Source of the DNA: CAZTQN01 sp964615765
GTDB lineage: Bacteria; Planctomycetota; Phycisphaerae; Phycisphaerales; UBA1924
Reading direction: 5' to 3'
Assembly: GCA_964615765.1 (NCBI GenBank)
Contig: CAZTQN010000006.1
Coordinates: 88,412-152,411 of the forward strand
Length of the DNA: 64,000 bases
The notes beneath the pieces are model-generated. The model ran no database searches. It was not told where the DNA came from and saw only the letters and a list, made by a program, of their open reading frames with translations. Both the position numbers and the translations under genes were made by a program. Positions within the stretch are counted from its first letter, which is position 1, and each line of letters opens with the position of its first letter. Shown in pieces: positions 1-7,265 of this stretch.

Positions 1-1074
1 AAGGCGGCGCTCGGGGCGGTCCGGGCGCTGCGGGCCGAGGATCGCCAGGTGCTCTTTGTCAGCCACGACGACGAGCCGCAGCCGCACGTGCACGTCCTGA
101 TCAATCGGGTTTCGCCCGCGGACGGCCGGATGCTCCCCTCCTCCAAAGAGAAGCTCGCCCTCAGCCACTGGGCCGAGTCGTACGAGCGGGAACGGGGTCA
201 GATCCTGTGCGAGGAGCGGGTCACCAACAACGCGGCACGCAAGCGCGGCGAGTTCGTCCGCAGCGAGGCCGACATGCCCCGGCACATCTTCGAGCTTGAG
301 GAAGCCCATGCCCACAAGCCCGGGATCGAGTCGGTGAAGAAGCAGCAGCGGGCCAGTGATCGGGTGCTGGCCCGGCAGCGGCGCGACCGGTCCAACCGGC
401 GGGCCAAGGCGTGGAACGACCTGCTCAAGCGTCAGAACGACCGGCTCAACGACATCCGCCACCAGCACAAACGGAACGCCGAGCGAGCCAAGGAAGGCGT
501 GCGCTCCAGGTTCCGGCCGGAGTGGTCCGCCCTCCTCCGCCGGCAAGAGGAGCAGGTCCGGGCGTTCGAGACCAACGAAGCGAGGTTCATGGGCCGCATG
601 AAGAACGTGTTCTCGGCCATCGACTTCCGGGCGATCGTCCGGGCCGGCGAGAGGAAACAGGCACTCGGCGAGGCGTTCGACGCGATCGCGTCCAAGGGCG
701 CCCGGCTGGAGGCGCTCAAGCGTGTCCAGGAGAAGAGCCAGCGTGCCCTGCTCGCCCAGCAACGTGCCGAGGAGAAGCGGGTTGGCCAGCAACTCCGCGA
801 CGAGCGGAACGAGAAACTGGCTACCCAGCGGGCGGCGTTCATCAACGAGCGGATGAGCCTGGTGCTCGTCCACGACATGGAGGACGCGGCCCACCGCCAC
901 GAGTGGCGGCGGCGGTCGGAATCGCGGCGAGCGGCCTACGGCCAGCACCGGTCGGGAGAGGACGAGTCCAGGAAACTCGACGCCGAGAAGCTGCGAGAAC
1001 AACTGAAGCAAGACCACGACAAGCGGATGGATAACCGGCCGGACCGGGATCAGCGCCCGCGTCGGAGTTGGTGA
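1..1074 (+). CDS. MobA/VirD2-type relaxase, N-terminus cut by window edge
   Basis: The frame is open from base 1, so the N-terminus with the nicking tyrosine lies outside; 357 residues are visible. Visible residues 29-36 read HVHVLINR, preceded by SHDDEPQP, which fits the HxHxxxNR metal-binding motif III of relaxases that nick one strand at oriT for conjugative transfer. The rest is a very charged, R/K/E/Q-rich, probably coiled-coil tail, as expected for the C-terminal region of such proteins. It is followed by a convergent small gene and then parA and repA, which agrees with a mobilizable plasmid or integrative element. The family call is firm; the MOB class cannot be set from this fragment. 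Confidence 0.8.
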   Translation, partial: KAALGAVRALRAEDRQVLFVSHDDEPQPHVHVLINRVSPADGRMLPSSKEKLALSHWAESYERERGQILCEERVTNNAARKRGEFVRSEADMPRHIFELEEAHAHKPGIESVKKQQRASDRVLARQRRDRSNRRAKAWNDLLKRQNDRLNDIRHQHKRNAERAKEGVRSRFRPEWSALLRRQEEQVRAFETNEARFMGRMKNVFSAIDFRAIVRAGERKQALGEAFDAIASKGARLEALKRVQEKSQRALLAQQRAEEKRVGQQLRDERNEKLATQRAAFINERMSLVLVHDMEDAAHRHEWRRRSESRRAAYGQHRSGEDESRKLDAEKLREQLKQDHDKRMDNRPDRDQRPRRSW

Positions 1075-1080
1075 GCGGAC

Positions 1081-1353
1081 TCACACGCCCCACCGGCTCC
1101 GCCGCTGGTTGTCCAGCCAGGCGACGACGCAGCTGAAGGCGCGGTCGATATCGATCCGCTGCAAGGCCACCTCCTCCGCGGCGTACCGCGTGAGGTCGAG
1201 CATGCTGTAGCCGTCGAGCAGGATCAGCGACTCGGCCTTGCTCCAGACCAGCTGGAACGCCGTCACGGGTCTGGTCGAGCCGTCCAGGAACGGCAGGTTT
1301 CTGGTTTCGGATTCGAGCCAGGCCTCGATTTGTTTCTCGGTGTAGAACGCCAT
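1081..1353 (-). CDS. Small hypothetical protein between relaxase and parA
   Basis: A 90-residue protein starting MAFYTEKQIEAWLES and ending RRSRWGV. I do not recognise a family. It is acidic in its first half, has no signal peptide or membrane segment, and looks like a compact helical soluble protein. It converges on the relaxase, with 6 bases between the two stop codons, and its start faces the repeat-rich region upstream of parA. Ordinary amino-acid composition, with few of the runs of R, P or A seen in antisense shadows, argues that it is a real gene. A role in plasmid maintenance or copy control is only a guess from position. Confidence 0.55.
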   Translation of the reverse strand: MAFYTEKQIEAWLESETRNLPFLDGSTRPVTAFQLVWSKAESLILLDGYSMLDLTRYAAEEVALQRIDIDRAFSCVVAWLDNQRRSRWGV

Positions 1354-1390
1354 GAGGCATCATGGCACAGATCGTCGTGTCGGCGCAAGA

Positions 1391-1572
1391 GCGCATCGCC
1401 GTGTTCCCGTATCTCTGTGTTTCTGCATCGTCGTATCGCCGTGTTTCTGTATCGCCGCATGGCCGCACAATCGTGCTTGACCATTTCCGCAAAGCCTGAT
1501 AGCCGTAAATCTGTGGAGCCGCATCGGCGTATCGCCGTGTCGCCGGTTCCACGTCAACACAGAAACACAGAG
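1391..1572. repeat. Iterated repeats upstream of parA (candidate centromere or iteron region)
   Basis: The 226-base gap before parA is filled with variants of ATCGCCGTGTTTCTG: about 1395-1405, 1413-1425, 1434-1449, 1451-1457 and 1529-1541. A perfect 13-bp inverted repeat links CTCTGTGTTTCTG (1413-1425) with CAGAAACACAGAG (1560-1572), the latter ending 7 bases before the parA start codon. Repeats like this upstream of parA commonly serve as partition centromere and autoregulation site, bound by the small DNA-binding partner, here the ribbon-helix-helix protein. Function is inferred from position. Confidence 0.55.
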
Positions 1573-1579
1573 AGGGCAA

Positions 1580-2209
1580 ATGATCGTTGGATTCCTGAAC
1601 CAGAAGGGCGGGGTGGGGAAGACCACGCTCGCCGTGCATGCCGCGGACGTGCTGGCGCGTCGCGGTAAACGGGTACTGCTCGTGGACGCCGACCCGCAGG
1701 GCTCGGCCCTGGACTGGGCCGCGGCCAGGCGAAGCGAGCCGCTGTTCCCGGTGGTGGGGCTGCCGAAGTCATCCATCCACAAGGAACTGCCCGCGCTCGT
1801 CAGGGGCTACGACATCGTCATCATCGACGGACCGCCGCGTGTCTACGACGTGGCCCGGTCGGTCATCATGGCGAGCGACATGGTGGTGATCCCGGTGCAG
1901 CCGTCGCCGTACGACGTGTGGGCGGCCAAGGAGATCGTGGACCTGTTCCAGGAGGGTCTGATCTACAAGCCCGCACTGAAAGCCGCCTTTGCGATCAATC
2001 GCAAAATCGTAAACACGGCGCTCGGCCGGGACGTGGTCGAGGCGCTCGCCGAATACTCCGTGCCGGTGCTGAGAACCGCGGTGTGCCAGCGGATCGCGCT
2101 TGCCGAATCGGCGGCCGCGGGGCAGACGGTGTTCGAGACCGATCCGCACCACCCCGCGGGCAACGAAGTCTCCGCCATGGTGGATGACTTCCTTGAGCTC
2201 GCCGCATGA
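1580..2209 (+). CDS. parA: ParA-family partition ATPase
   Basis: A 209-residue protein whose first residues, IVGFLNQKGGVGKTTLAV, contain the deviant Walker A motif KGGVGKTT (residues 9-16) of ParA/MinD ATPases. VLLVDADPQGSAL carries the second ATP-contact region and IVIIDGPP the Walker B aspartate. The short length, with no N-terminal DNA-binding domain, fits the small ParA class (type Ib) that moves plasmids by ATP-dependent dynamics on the nucleoid and relies on a separate small protein for DNA contact. AGAGAGGG sits just upstream of the ATG. The stop overlaps the start of the next gene by 4 bases (ATGA), so the pair is translationally coupled. Confidence 0.92.
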   Translation: MIVGFLNQKGGVGKTTLAVHAADVLARRGKRVLLVDADPQGSALDWAAARRSEPLFPVVGLPKSSIHKELPALVRGYDIVIIDGPPRVYDVARSVIMASDMVVIPVQPSPYDVWAAKEIVDLFQEGLIYKPALKAAFAINRKIVNTALGRDVVEALAEYSVPVLRTAVCQRIALAESAAAGQTVFETDPHHPAGNEVSAMVDDFLELAA

Positions 2210-2463
2210 AGAAGGTCACGTTCACACCCAAGCCCAACGCGGGCGCCGGCAATCGGTCGCCCGATCAATGGGTCCATGAGCGATCACACGCGGAGCCGAG
2301 CAAGCGGCTCACGATCGACATCCCCTCAGACTTGCACCGGACGATGAAGGTGCAGTGCGCTGTTCGCGGCGAACGCATGGCCGACGTGGTGCGGGAACTG
2401 CTTGAAAAGCACTTCGCGTCGGGGTACGAAGAGAGTGGAGGGGCAGGGGGAACGGACCATTGA
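2206..2463 (+). CDS. Ribbon-helix-helix partition partner (ParG/ParB-like)
   Basis: An 85-residue basic protein with an unstructured N-terminal tail of about 30 residues, then KRLTIDIPSDLHRTMKVQC and MADVVRELLEKHF. This is the beta strand plus two helices of a ribbon-helix-helix (MetJ/Arc) fold, closest in layout to ParG and other small plasmid partition proteins. Family knowledge predicts a dimer that binds repeats near parA, bridges DNA to ParA through its flexible tail and represses the operon. The 4-base overlap with parA supports this pairing. The likely target is the repeat cluster upstream of parA. Confidence 0.8.
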   Translation: MKKVTFTPKPNAGAGNRSPDQWVHERSHAEPSKRLTIDIPSDLHRTMKVQCAVRGERMADVVRELLEKHFASGYEESGGAGGTDH

Positions 2464-2513
2464 GCCGATGCCCTTGAACTCCGCGATGATGGAACACGCA
2501 GTGGTACGGTGCA

Positions 2514-3482
2514 GTGCAGACAGACGACAAAGCGGCGAGTAGTTGGCCAGTATCAACACGGTTGACGCGGATCGAGCGGCGGATCATCGAGGCCAACGCG
2601 CTGATCTCGCAGGAGCCGCCGGACCGGATGGACTTCCTGCATACCTGCCTCTGCCAGGTCGGCTTGCCGAGACGACGTGTCGCAGCCCGGTTCTTTGAGC
2701 GACACAGCGGCCACGTCAGCGTGCGGCTGGAAGCCGGGACGCTCTTCAACGGGACCGAGTTTGTTGAACAGCCGTTGCCTTACGGCGTGATCCCGCGGCT
2801 GGTGATGGTGCACGTGAGCTCCGAGGCCGTGCGCACACGCAGCCGCTCCATCGCGATCGGCGACAGCATGCGGCAGTTCCTGAATGTCCTCGGCATATCG
2901 ACCAGCGGAGGAGAGCGGGGGGGCTACACCGCGTTCAAGCGGCAGATGGAAGCGCTCGCCGCGTGCCGTCTGACGTTCGGCATGTACGCCGACGGCCGCG
3001 TGGTGACGGTGGATGCCAAGCCGATCGATCGATTCGAAGCCTGGCTTCAGGTGGACGGGAACCAGCGGACACTGTGGCCGGGCGCGATCGAGCTTTCGGA
3101 GCGGTTCTATTCCACACTGGCGGAACACGCGGTGCCCTTGGACTATCGAGCGCTCGCGGCATTGCGGCACTCGTCACTGGCGCTCGACATGTATTCGTGG
3201 CTTGCCCACCGGCTCCGGAGGGTGAACCGGCCGCAGGGCGTCAAGGTGAGCTGGCAGAACCTCCGCGAGCAGTTCGGGCAGGAGTACGCGAGTTCGAAGA
3301 ACTTCAAGCGGGAGTTCCGCAGTCTGCTCGGGGCGGTGCGCCGTGTCTATCCCGATGCGAAGCTCCAGGAAGTGCCGGGCGGGCTGATCCTCTATCCATC
3401 GCGCCCGCCGCTGTCGCCGACGCGGGTCGCGTTCAGTCTGCCCAGACGAGCACTTGGATCTGTGGATAAACCGGAGGGTTGA
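2514..3482 (+). CDS. repA: RepA-type plasmid replication initiator
   Basis: A 322-residue protein. SRSIAIGDSMRQFLNVLGI, FKRQMEALAACRLTFGM and the later HSSLALDMYSWLAHRLRRV with KVSWQNLREQFG and FKREFRSLL match the winged-helix replication proteins annotated as plasmid-encoded RepA (RepA_C), common on broad-range alphaproteobacterial plasmids. Such proteins bind origin repeats and recruit the host replication machinery. The first start in the frame is GTG at 2514; an in-frame TGA at 2487 rules out a longer N-terminus. The 3' end holds a DnaA box (3461-3469) and the following gap carries direct repeats, so origin and initiator seem adjacent. Subfamily is not certain. Confidence 0.82.
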   Translation: MQTDDKAASSWPVSTRLTRIERRIIEANALISQEPPDRMDFLHTCLCQVGLPRRRVAARFFERHSGHVSVRLEAGTLFNGTEFVEQPLPYGVIPRLVMVHVSSEAVRTRSRSIAIGDSMRQFLNVLGISTSGGERGGYTAFKRQMEALAACRLTFGMYADGRVVTVDAKPIDRFEAWLQVDGNQRTLWPGAIELSERFYSTLAEHAVPLDYRALAALRHSSLALDMYSWLAHRLRRVNRPQGVKVSWQNLREQFGQEYASSKNFKREFRSLLGAVRRVYPDAKLQEVPGGLILYPSRPPLSPTRVAFSLPRRALGSVDKPEG

Positions 3483-3671
3483 AGGAGTTGTCCACGCTGA
3501 ACCGCTATCCCTCATGCGCTGCATCACCACCCCCTCAACCCCGATTCGTGCGCTGCATCGCCACCCCAAACCTATAGAAGACTCCCTATAGCTCTTCCTG
3601 TAGTAGGGGCCTTCGCGGGGAGGATGGGGCAGGCCGCGGGACTGGGGCCATCCACCGGGCCATGTGGATAG
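3461..3671. other. Candidate plasmid replication origin
   Basis: TGTGGATAA at 3461-3469 is a perfect DnaA box (TTATCCACA on the minus strand), inside the end of repA; TGTGGATAG at 3663-3671 differs in one base. Between them lie a 19-bp direct repeat with one mismatch (3515-3533 and 3549-3567, core GCGCTGCATC), two CTATAG palindromes 14 bases apart (3572-3577, 3586-3591) and a relatively AT-rich stretch leading to 3730. DnaA boxes plus direct repeats beside a RepA gene are the usual layout of an iteron-type origin. No replication activity can be shown from sequence alone. Confidence 0.5.
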
Positions 3672-3699
3672 GGTTTTTATCGGATCTTGAGCCCTTTAC

Positions 3700-3728
3700 T
3701 TGACAAATACGTCCAGCTAGACGATAAT
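3700..3728 (+). promoter_or_regulatory. Sigma-70 promoter for the DUF6932/Xre pair
   Basis: TTGACA (3700-3705), a 17-base spacer, then GATAAT (3723-3728): a near-consensus sigma-70 promoter. Transcription would start near 3735, leaving a leader of about 20 bases with GACGAGGAG just before the ATG at 3758. Confidence 0.75.
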
Positions 3729-3757
3729 GACCAGTAGGTGCAACGACGAGGAGCCCC

Positions 3758-4339
3758 ATGACCACTTTGCCCACCTTCAACAGCGACGGCGTCTTGCCTC
3801 CCGGCGACTACGCGTTGTCCCTGCGCGGGCTCATGGAATCCATGCTTGTGCTTGGGCCGGGTGAGCCGCGCGATCACATGGTCTGGAACGCGGCGTGGCG
3901 GCACCGATTGGCCGACAACCTGAGCGTGATGGTCCGGCAGCTTTGGGCGGTAGGGATAGAAGACATCTACATCGACGGGTCGTTCGTGGAGGACAAGGAC
4001 CACCCCAACGACATCGACGGCTACTTCGCGTGCGATCCGAAGCGGTTTGCTTCCGGGCAACTAGAGCAGGAGCTCAACCGCATCGACCCGCAGAAATGCT
4101 GGACGTGGGACCACACGACCAGGCGGGCCTACCGCGGCTACCCGAAGCTGCAGCTGCCCATGTGGCACGCGTACCGCGTCGAGCTCTACCCGCACTACAC
4201 CGGTCTGATTGCCGGCGTTGATGAACATGGGCAGGCGCTGGAGTTCCCGGCGTTCTTCCGCAAGTGCCGCGGAACAGGGAAGGCCAAGGGCATCATCAAG
4301 ATCATCAAGGACGAGAAAGCGACAGGAGTACAGCCATGA
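3758..4339 (+). CDS. DUF6932-type nucleotidyltransferase-like protein (candidate toxin)
   Basis: A 193-residue protein. The stretch IYIDGSFVEDKDHPNDIDGY (about residues 71-90) is the GSxxxxKxxPxDID signature of DUF6932 proteins, which resemble a minimal nucleotidyltransferase core: a GS helix followed by paired acidic residues. The next gene is an Xre-type HTH protein, overlapping by 4 bases, and the two share a strong promoter. This arrangement is typical of toxin-antitoxin or defence-like pairs, with the nucleotidyltransferase fold as effector. Whether it transfers nucleotides, and to what target, cannot be told. Its place next to plasmid replication genes fits plasmid stabilisation. Confidence 0.7.
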   Translation: MTTLPTFNSDGVLPPGDYALSLRGLMESMLVLGPGEPRDHMVWNAAWRHRLADNLSVMVRQLWAVGIEDIYIDGSFVEDKDHPNDIDGYFACDPKRFASGQLEQELNRIDPQKCWTWDHTTRRAYRGYPKLQLPMWHAYRVELYPHYTGLIAGVDEHGQALEFPAFFRKCRGTGKAKGIIKIIKDEKATGVQP

Positions 4340-4812
4340 TCCGCAATGAAACCGAGTACCAGCAGGCCATCGGCCGTGTCGATGCGGAGCGCAAGCGTTT
4401 CGCCGAGCACGTCGAGGCGTGGAAGAAGCAGGGCTTCACCGCGGAGGAAGTCGCCCGGCTGAAGGAACCCTTGGAGTCCTTCCACATGCAGCTTGTGGAG
4501 GAGGTTCAGAGCTACGAGCGGCTCAAGCGAGGACAGTTCAGCGAGTTTGAGAACCTTGCCGGACTTGGCCAGGTCTTGATCGGTCTACGCATTGCCCGCG
4601 GCATGACACAGCGTGAGCTTGCCAGGCGATTGGACGTCGACGAAACGATGGTCTCCCGTGACGAGCGGAACGAGTACCACGGGATCACTGTGGATCGGGC
4701 ACGGCGCGTGCTGGAGGCGCTCGGGGTCAAGCTCGTCACTCGGGTTGAAGTCGAGCCCATCAATGCTCCGAACGATCAGCCGAACCTCCCACGGCCAGAA
4801 TTTGCACGGTAA
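4336..4812 (+). CDS. Xre-family HTH protein, candidate antitoxin
   Basis: A 158-residue protein. The ATG at 4336 is chosen because it overlaps the upstream stop as ATGA and follows ACAGGAGTACAGCC; the longer reading from 4264 lies inside the upstream gene. Residues 1-75 are a charged helical region (KRFAEHVEAWKKQG and similar) that could bind the partner. Residues about 82-140 hold a Cro/C1-type helix-turn-helix: LIGLRIARGMTQRELARRL, VDETMVSRDERNEYHG, TVDRARRVLEALG. The likely role is neutralising the upstream protein and repressing the shared promoter at 3700-3728. Partner assignment is inferred from coupling. Confidence 0.8.
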   Translation: MIRNETEYQQAIGRVDAERKRFAEHVEAWKKQGFTAEEVARLKEPLESFHMQLVEEVQSYERLKRGQFSEFENLAGLGQVLIGLRIARGMTQRELARRLDVDETMVSRDERNEYHGITVDRARRVLEALGVKLVTRVEVEPINAPNDQPNLPRPEFAR

Positions 4813-5043
4813 ACTGGGAACATGCGATAACAGGGTTACACCAGCGGCATGGCCAGCGGCGCAGCGCTTTCTCGCCTCTCGGTTTGCACCAGAAAGACTC
4901 GACGACGCAGTCCGAATTGTGCACAAGCTAGTCCCCGGCCGCACGGGCGTGAGATTTGGAATCTGTTTGGTTTACAAGTTAGGCTCAACCCAACCGCAAT
5001 GGTCTGCAGCGGTATACTCTGCCCAGCCGATACACCCCACCAG

Positions 5044-5508
5044 ATGTCCCCAGCCCTTGTCAAAATCGTTGCCATGCTCCTGCTCGTCGTGCAGGGGGCG
5101 ATCGCGTCGGCTCCGGGTAGGGTGCTTTGCATTCCGGTCGGGGACTGCGGAACGCACGAGTCGGAAACTGCCGAAGTGTGCTCGCATTGTGACACGCAGG
5201 GCATGGCCCACGCGGGGAACGGCGTTGGCGCCCCGGGCCACGACGAGGGACCGTACAGCACCGCGTTTCACCCCGACGACGAGTGCGGCTGCCACCTTCA
5301 TGTGTCGGTCCCGGGCGATGAGCAGGTGCCCATCAATCCGAAGGGCGAAGGCCCAGATTCGCGGACGTTCTTGTTGCCACTGGCGATCGCGGTCGTCATG
5401 GCTTGGGATTTCGATCCCCCGATTGCCGCGCCGCCGCTTGTCCAGCCCCCCGATTTCAGCGCCTCCGATCAGGTCTTGGGCCTGAAGACGACCCGTCTCC
5501 TCATCTAG
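5044..5508 (+). CDS. Small secreted Cys/His-rich protein heading the efflux operon
   Basis: A 154-residue protein. ATG 5044 is preferred over 4849 because it gives a clean signal peptide, MSPALVKIVAMLLLVVQGAIA. The mature part has clustered metal ligands: LCIPVGDCGTHE, EVCSHCDTQG and DDECGCHLHV; it ends in a hydrophobic stretch (TFLLPLAIAVVMAW) and the tail LKTTRLLI. I do not recognise a named family. It resembles the CCC-type proteins at 15829 and 35480 in size, in Cys/His content and in sitting at the head of a metal-export block. A periplasmic metal-binding or metal-handing role is inferred. TATACT at 5013-5018 may be its -10 element, but no good -35 is seen. Confidence 0.6.
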   Translation: MSPALVKIVAMLLLVVQGAIASAPGRVLCIPVGDCGTHESETAEVCSHCDTQGMAHAGNGVGAPGHDEGPYSTAFHPDDECGCHLHVSVPGDEQVPINPKGEGPDSRTFLLPLAIAVVMAWDFDPPIAAPPLVQPPDFSASDQVLGLKTTRLLI

Positions 5509-5717
5509 CGCCGACGTTCCCGCCCGCCGCCGTTCGGACGATTGTCTGGAGCGGCGGGCGATGTCGTTCTCCTGCTGTGGACGTTTCGACATCCACGCAG
5601 GTCTTGGCGTTGTTTCCCCCACAACTTGGGCTGGATCTCGCTTAGCGGTGTTCGCCGCGGCTACGCGTTGCGGACGGTTCTGATGGGCAGAGCTTCCACC
5701 TGTTTGGAGACTCCTTT

Positions 5718-7241
5718 ATGGTCAGATCACACGAAGACCAGTCCGAGGGCGGACTGCGGCGGCGATTCACGGGGCTTTCGCTGGCTGCACTGGTCGCGCT
5801 CGCCGCGGGAGGCTGCCAGTCGTACGAGCGACGGCCGCTTGACATGACCGGACACCAAGCCGCGTTCCTGGCACGCACGGCGGAAAGTCCAGAAGTCAGG
5901 ACGTTCGCGGAAAGCCTCGCGGCGAGGTCACCAGCGCCCGCTGGCGGGATGGTGGCGTTCGACCCCGGCGACGGCATCACCTGCGAGGAAGCCGAGGTCA
6001 TCGCCCTCGTGTTCAACGCCGACCTCCGAGTCGCTCGCCTCCGGGCGGGAGTCACGCAGGCGAACGCGGAGAACGCAGGGCTTTGGGAAGACCCAACGAT
6101 CGGCGTTGACCTCACTCGCATCATCGAGAGCACTCCTGAGCCGTGGAAGGTCTTCACGAGCGTGGGCCTCACGATTCCGATCTCAGGGCGGCTAGAGATC
6201 GAGAAGCAGCGGGCGGGCGTGGAACACGCCGCAGAACTCGCACGGGTTGCCCAGCGCGAGTGGATGGTGCGGACGTCGGTCCGCCGGGCATGGAGCGAAT
6301 GGTCGGCGCTGGACGCGCAGCTCGCGGTCACGCGCGACTTCCTGTCCCGCGTGGACCAGATCCTTTCGGTCGTCGACAAGATGGAGCAGGCGGGGGAGAT
6401 GGCCAGGACCGAGGCGCGGCTCTTCCGTATCGAGAAGGCAACCAAGGCAGCGGACCTCGCCGTTCTTGAGTCCCGAGTTCGCGAGGCGGACCTTCGGCTA
6501 CGCCAGCTCATGGGGATGTCACCCGACGCCCCGCTTCGGTTGCACGCCGACGGCGTCGGGCCGGCCCGGTCGAGCGTGCACTCCGGGACGGACACCGCCG
6601 AGCTCCAACGCCGGAACCCGGCGATGCTGGTCGCGACCGCCGAGTACGAGGCCGCCGAGAAGGCCCTCGAACTCGAAGTCCGCAAGCAGTACCCGGACTT
6701 GCACATCGGGCCTGGCTATGGGAACGAGGACGGCCAAGACCAGGTGCTGCTGGGGCTGTCCGTGCCGATTCCGATCTTGAACGCCAACCGTCGCGGCATC
6801 GCCGAGGCGCGAGCGCAGCGCGAAGTCACCCGTGCCGCGGCCGAGGCCACGCTGGAGCAGACCATCGCCGCCGTTCGCTCGGCCGAGGTGCGGCTCATGG
6901 CTGCGGCGCGGCGCCGCTCGACCCTGGAATCGGAGATCGTCCCGCTTGTCGACGCGCAATACGCCGATGCCCGCCAGGTGGCCCGGCTGGGCGAAGTGAA
7001 CACTCTGGTGCTCTTGGAGAGCCTGACGCGGCAACAAGAAGCCAAAGTCGGGCTCGTTGAAGCGGTGCGCGATGAGGCGCTCGCCGGAGTTGATCTGGAA
7101 GAGCTCCTCGGCCCCGAAGCGTTGACGTCTCCGGGTGGGCCTACCGCGATTCCCGTTACTCCGGGAGCTGCTGCTCCTTCGGGCGGCGCGCCAGCATCCG
7201 AAAGCACCCCCACGAACCCCACCGGCGCGGTCGCGCGCTGA
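5718..7241 (+). CDS. TolC/CusC-like outer-membrane efflux factor
   Basis: A 507-residue lipoprotein: signal sequence with the lipobox LAAGGC (Cys33). Two internal TolC-type repeats are seen as long helical stretches (GITCEEAEVIALVFNADLRV, then AELQRRNPAMLVATAEYEAA), each followed by beta segments such as VFTSVGLTIPI and VLLGLSVPIPI. The family forms a trimeric barrel and periplasmic tunnel through which RND pumps expel substrates. It is the first gene of a TolC-MFP-RND set with gaps of 24 and 3 bases, so it is very likely the outer part of that pump. The last 40 residues are a Pro/Ala/Thr-rich tail. Confidence 0.9.
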   Translation: MVRSHEDQSEGGLRRRFTGLSLAALVALAAGGCQSYERRPLDMTGHQAAFLARTAESPEVRTFAESLAARSPAPAGGMVAFDPGDGITCEEAEVIALVFNADLRVARLRAGVTQANAENAGLWEDPTIGVDLTRIIESTPEPWKVFTSVGLTIPISGRLEIEKQRAGVEHAAELARVAQREWMVRTSVRRAWSEWSALDAQLAVTRDFLSRVDQILSVVDKMEQAGEMARTEARLFRIEKATKAADLAVLESRVREADLRLRQLMGMSPDAPLRLHADGVGPARSSVHSGTDTAELQRRNPAMLVATAEYEAAEKALELEVRKQYPDLHIGPGYGNEDGQDQVLLGLSVPIPILNANRRGIAEARAQREVTRAAAEATLEQTIAAVRSAEVRLMAAARRRSTLESEIVPLVDAQYADARQVARLGEVNTLVLLESLTRQQEAKVGLVEAVRDEALAGVDLEELLGPEALTSPGGPTAIPVTPGAAAPSGGAPASESTPTNPTGAVAR

Positions 7242-7265
7242 TCGCCTCTGCACAAGGAACACACC

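Noticed and set aside
1360..1782. Minus-strand frames with RRYDDAETQRYGNT-like runs upstream of parA
   Set aside because: The repetition comes from the DNA repeats in this leader. The frames enter parA antisense and show no protein family.
4849..5043. N-terminal extension of the Cys/His protein from the 4849 start
   Set aside because: The added 65 residues are Arg/Ser-rich with no ribosome site, and they would bury the signal peptide that starts at 5044.
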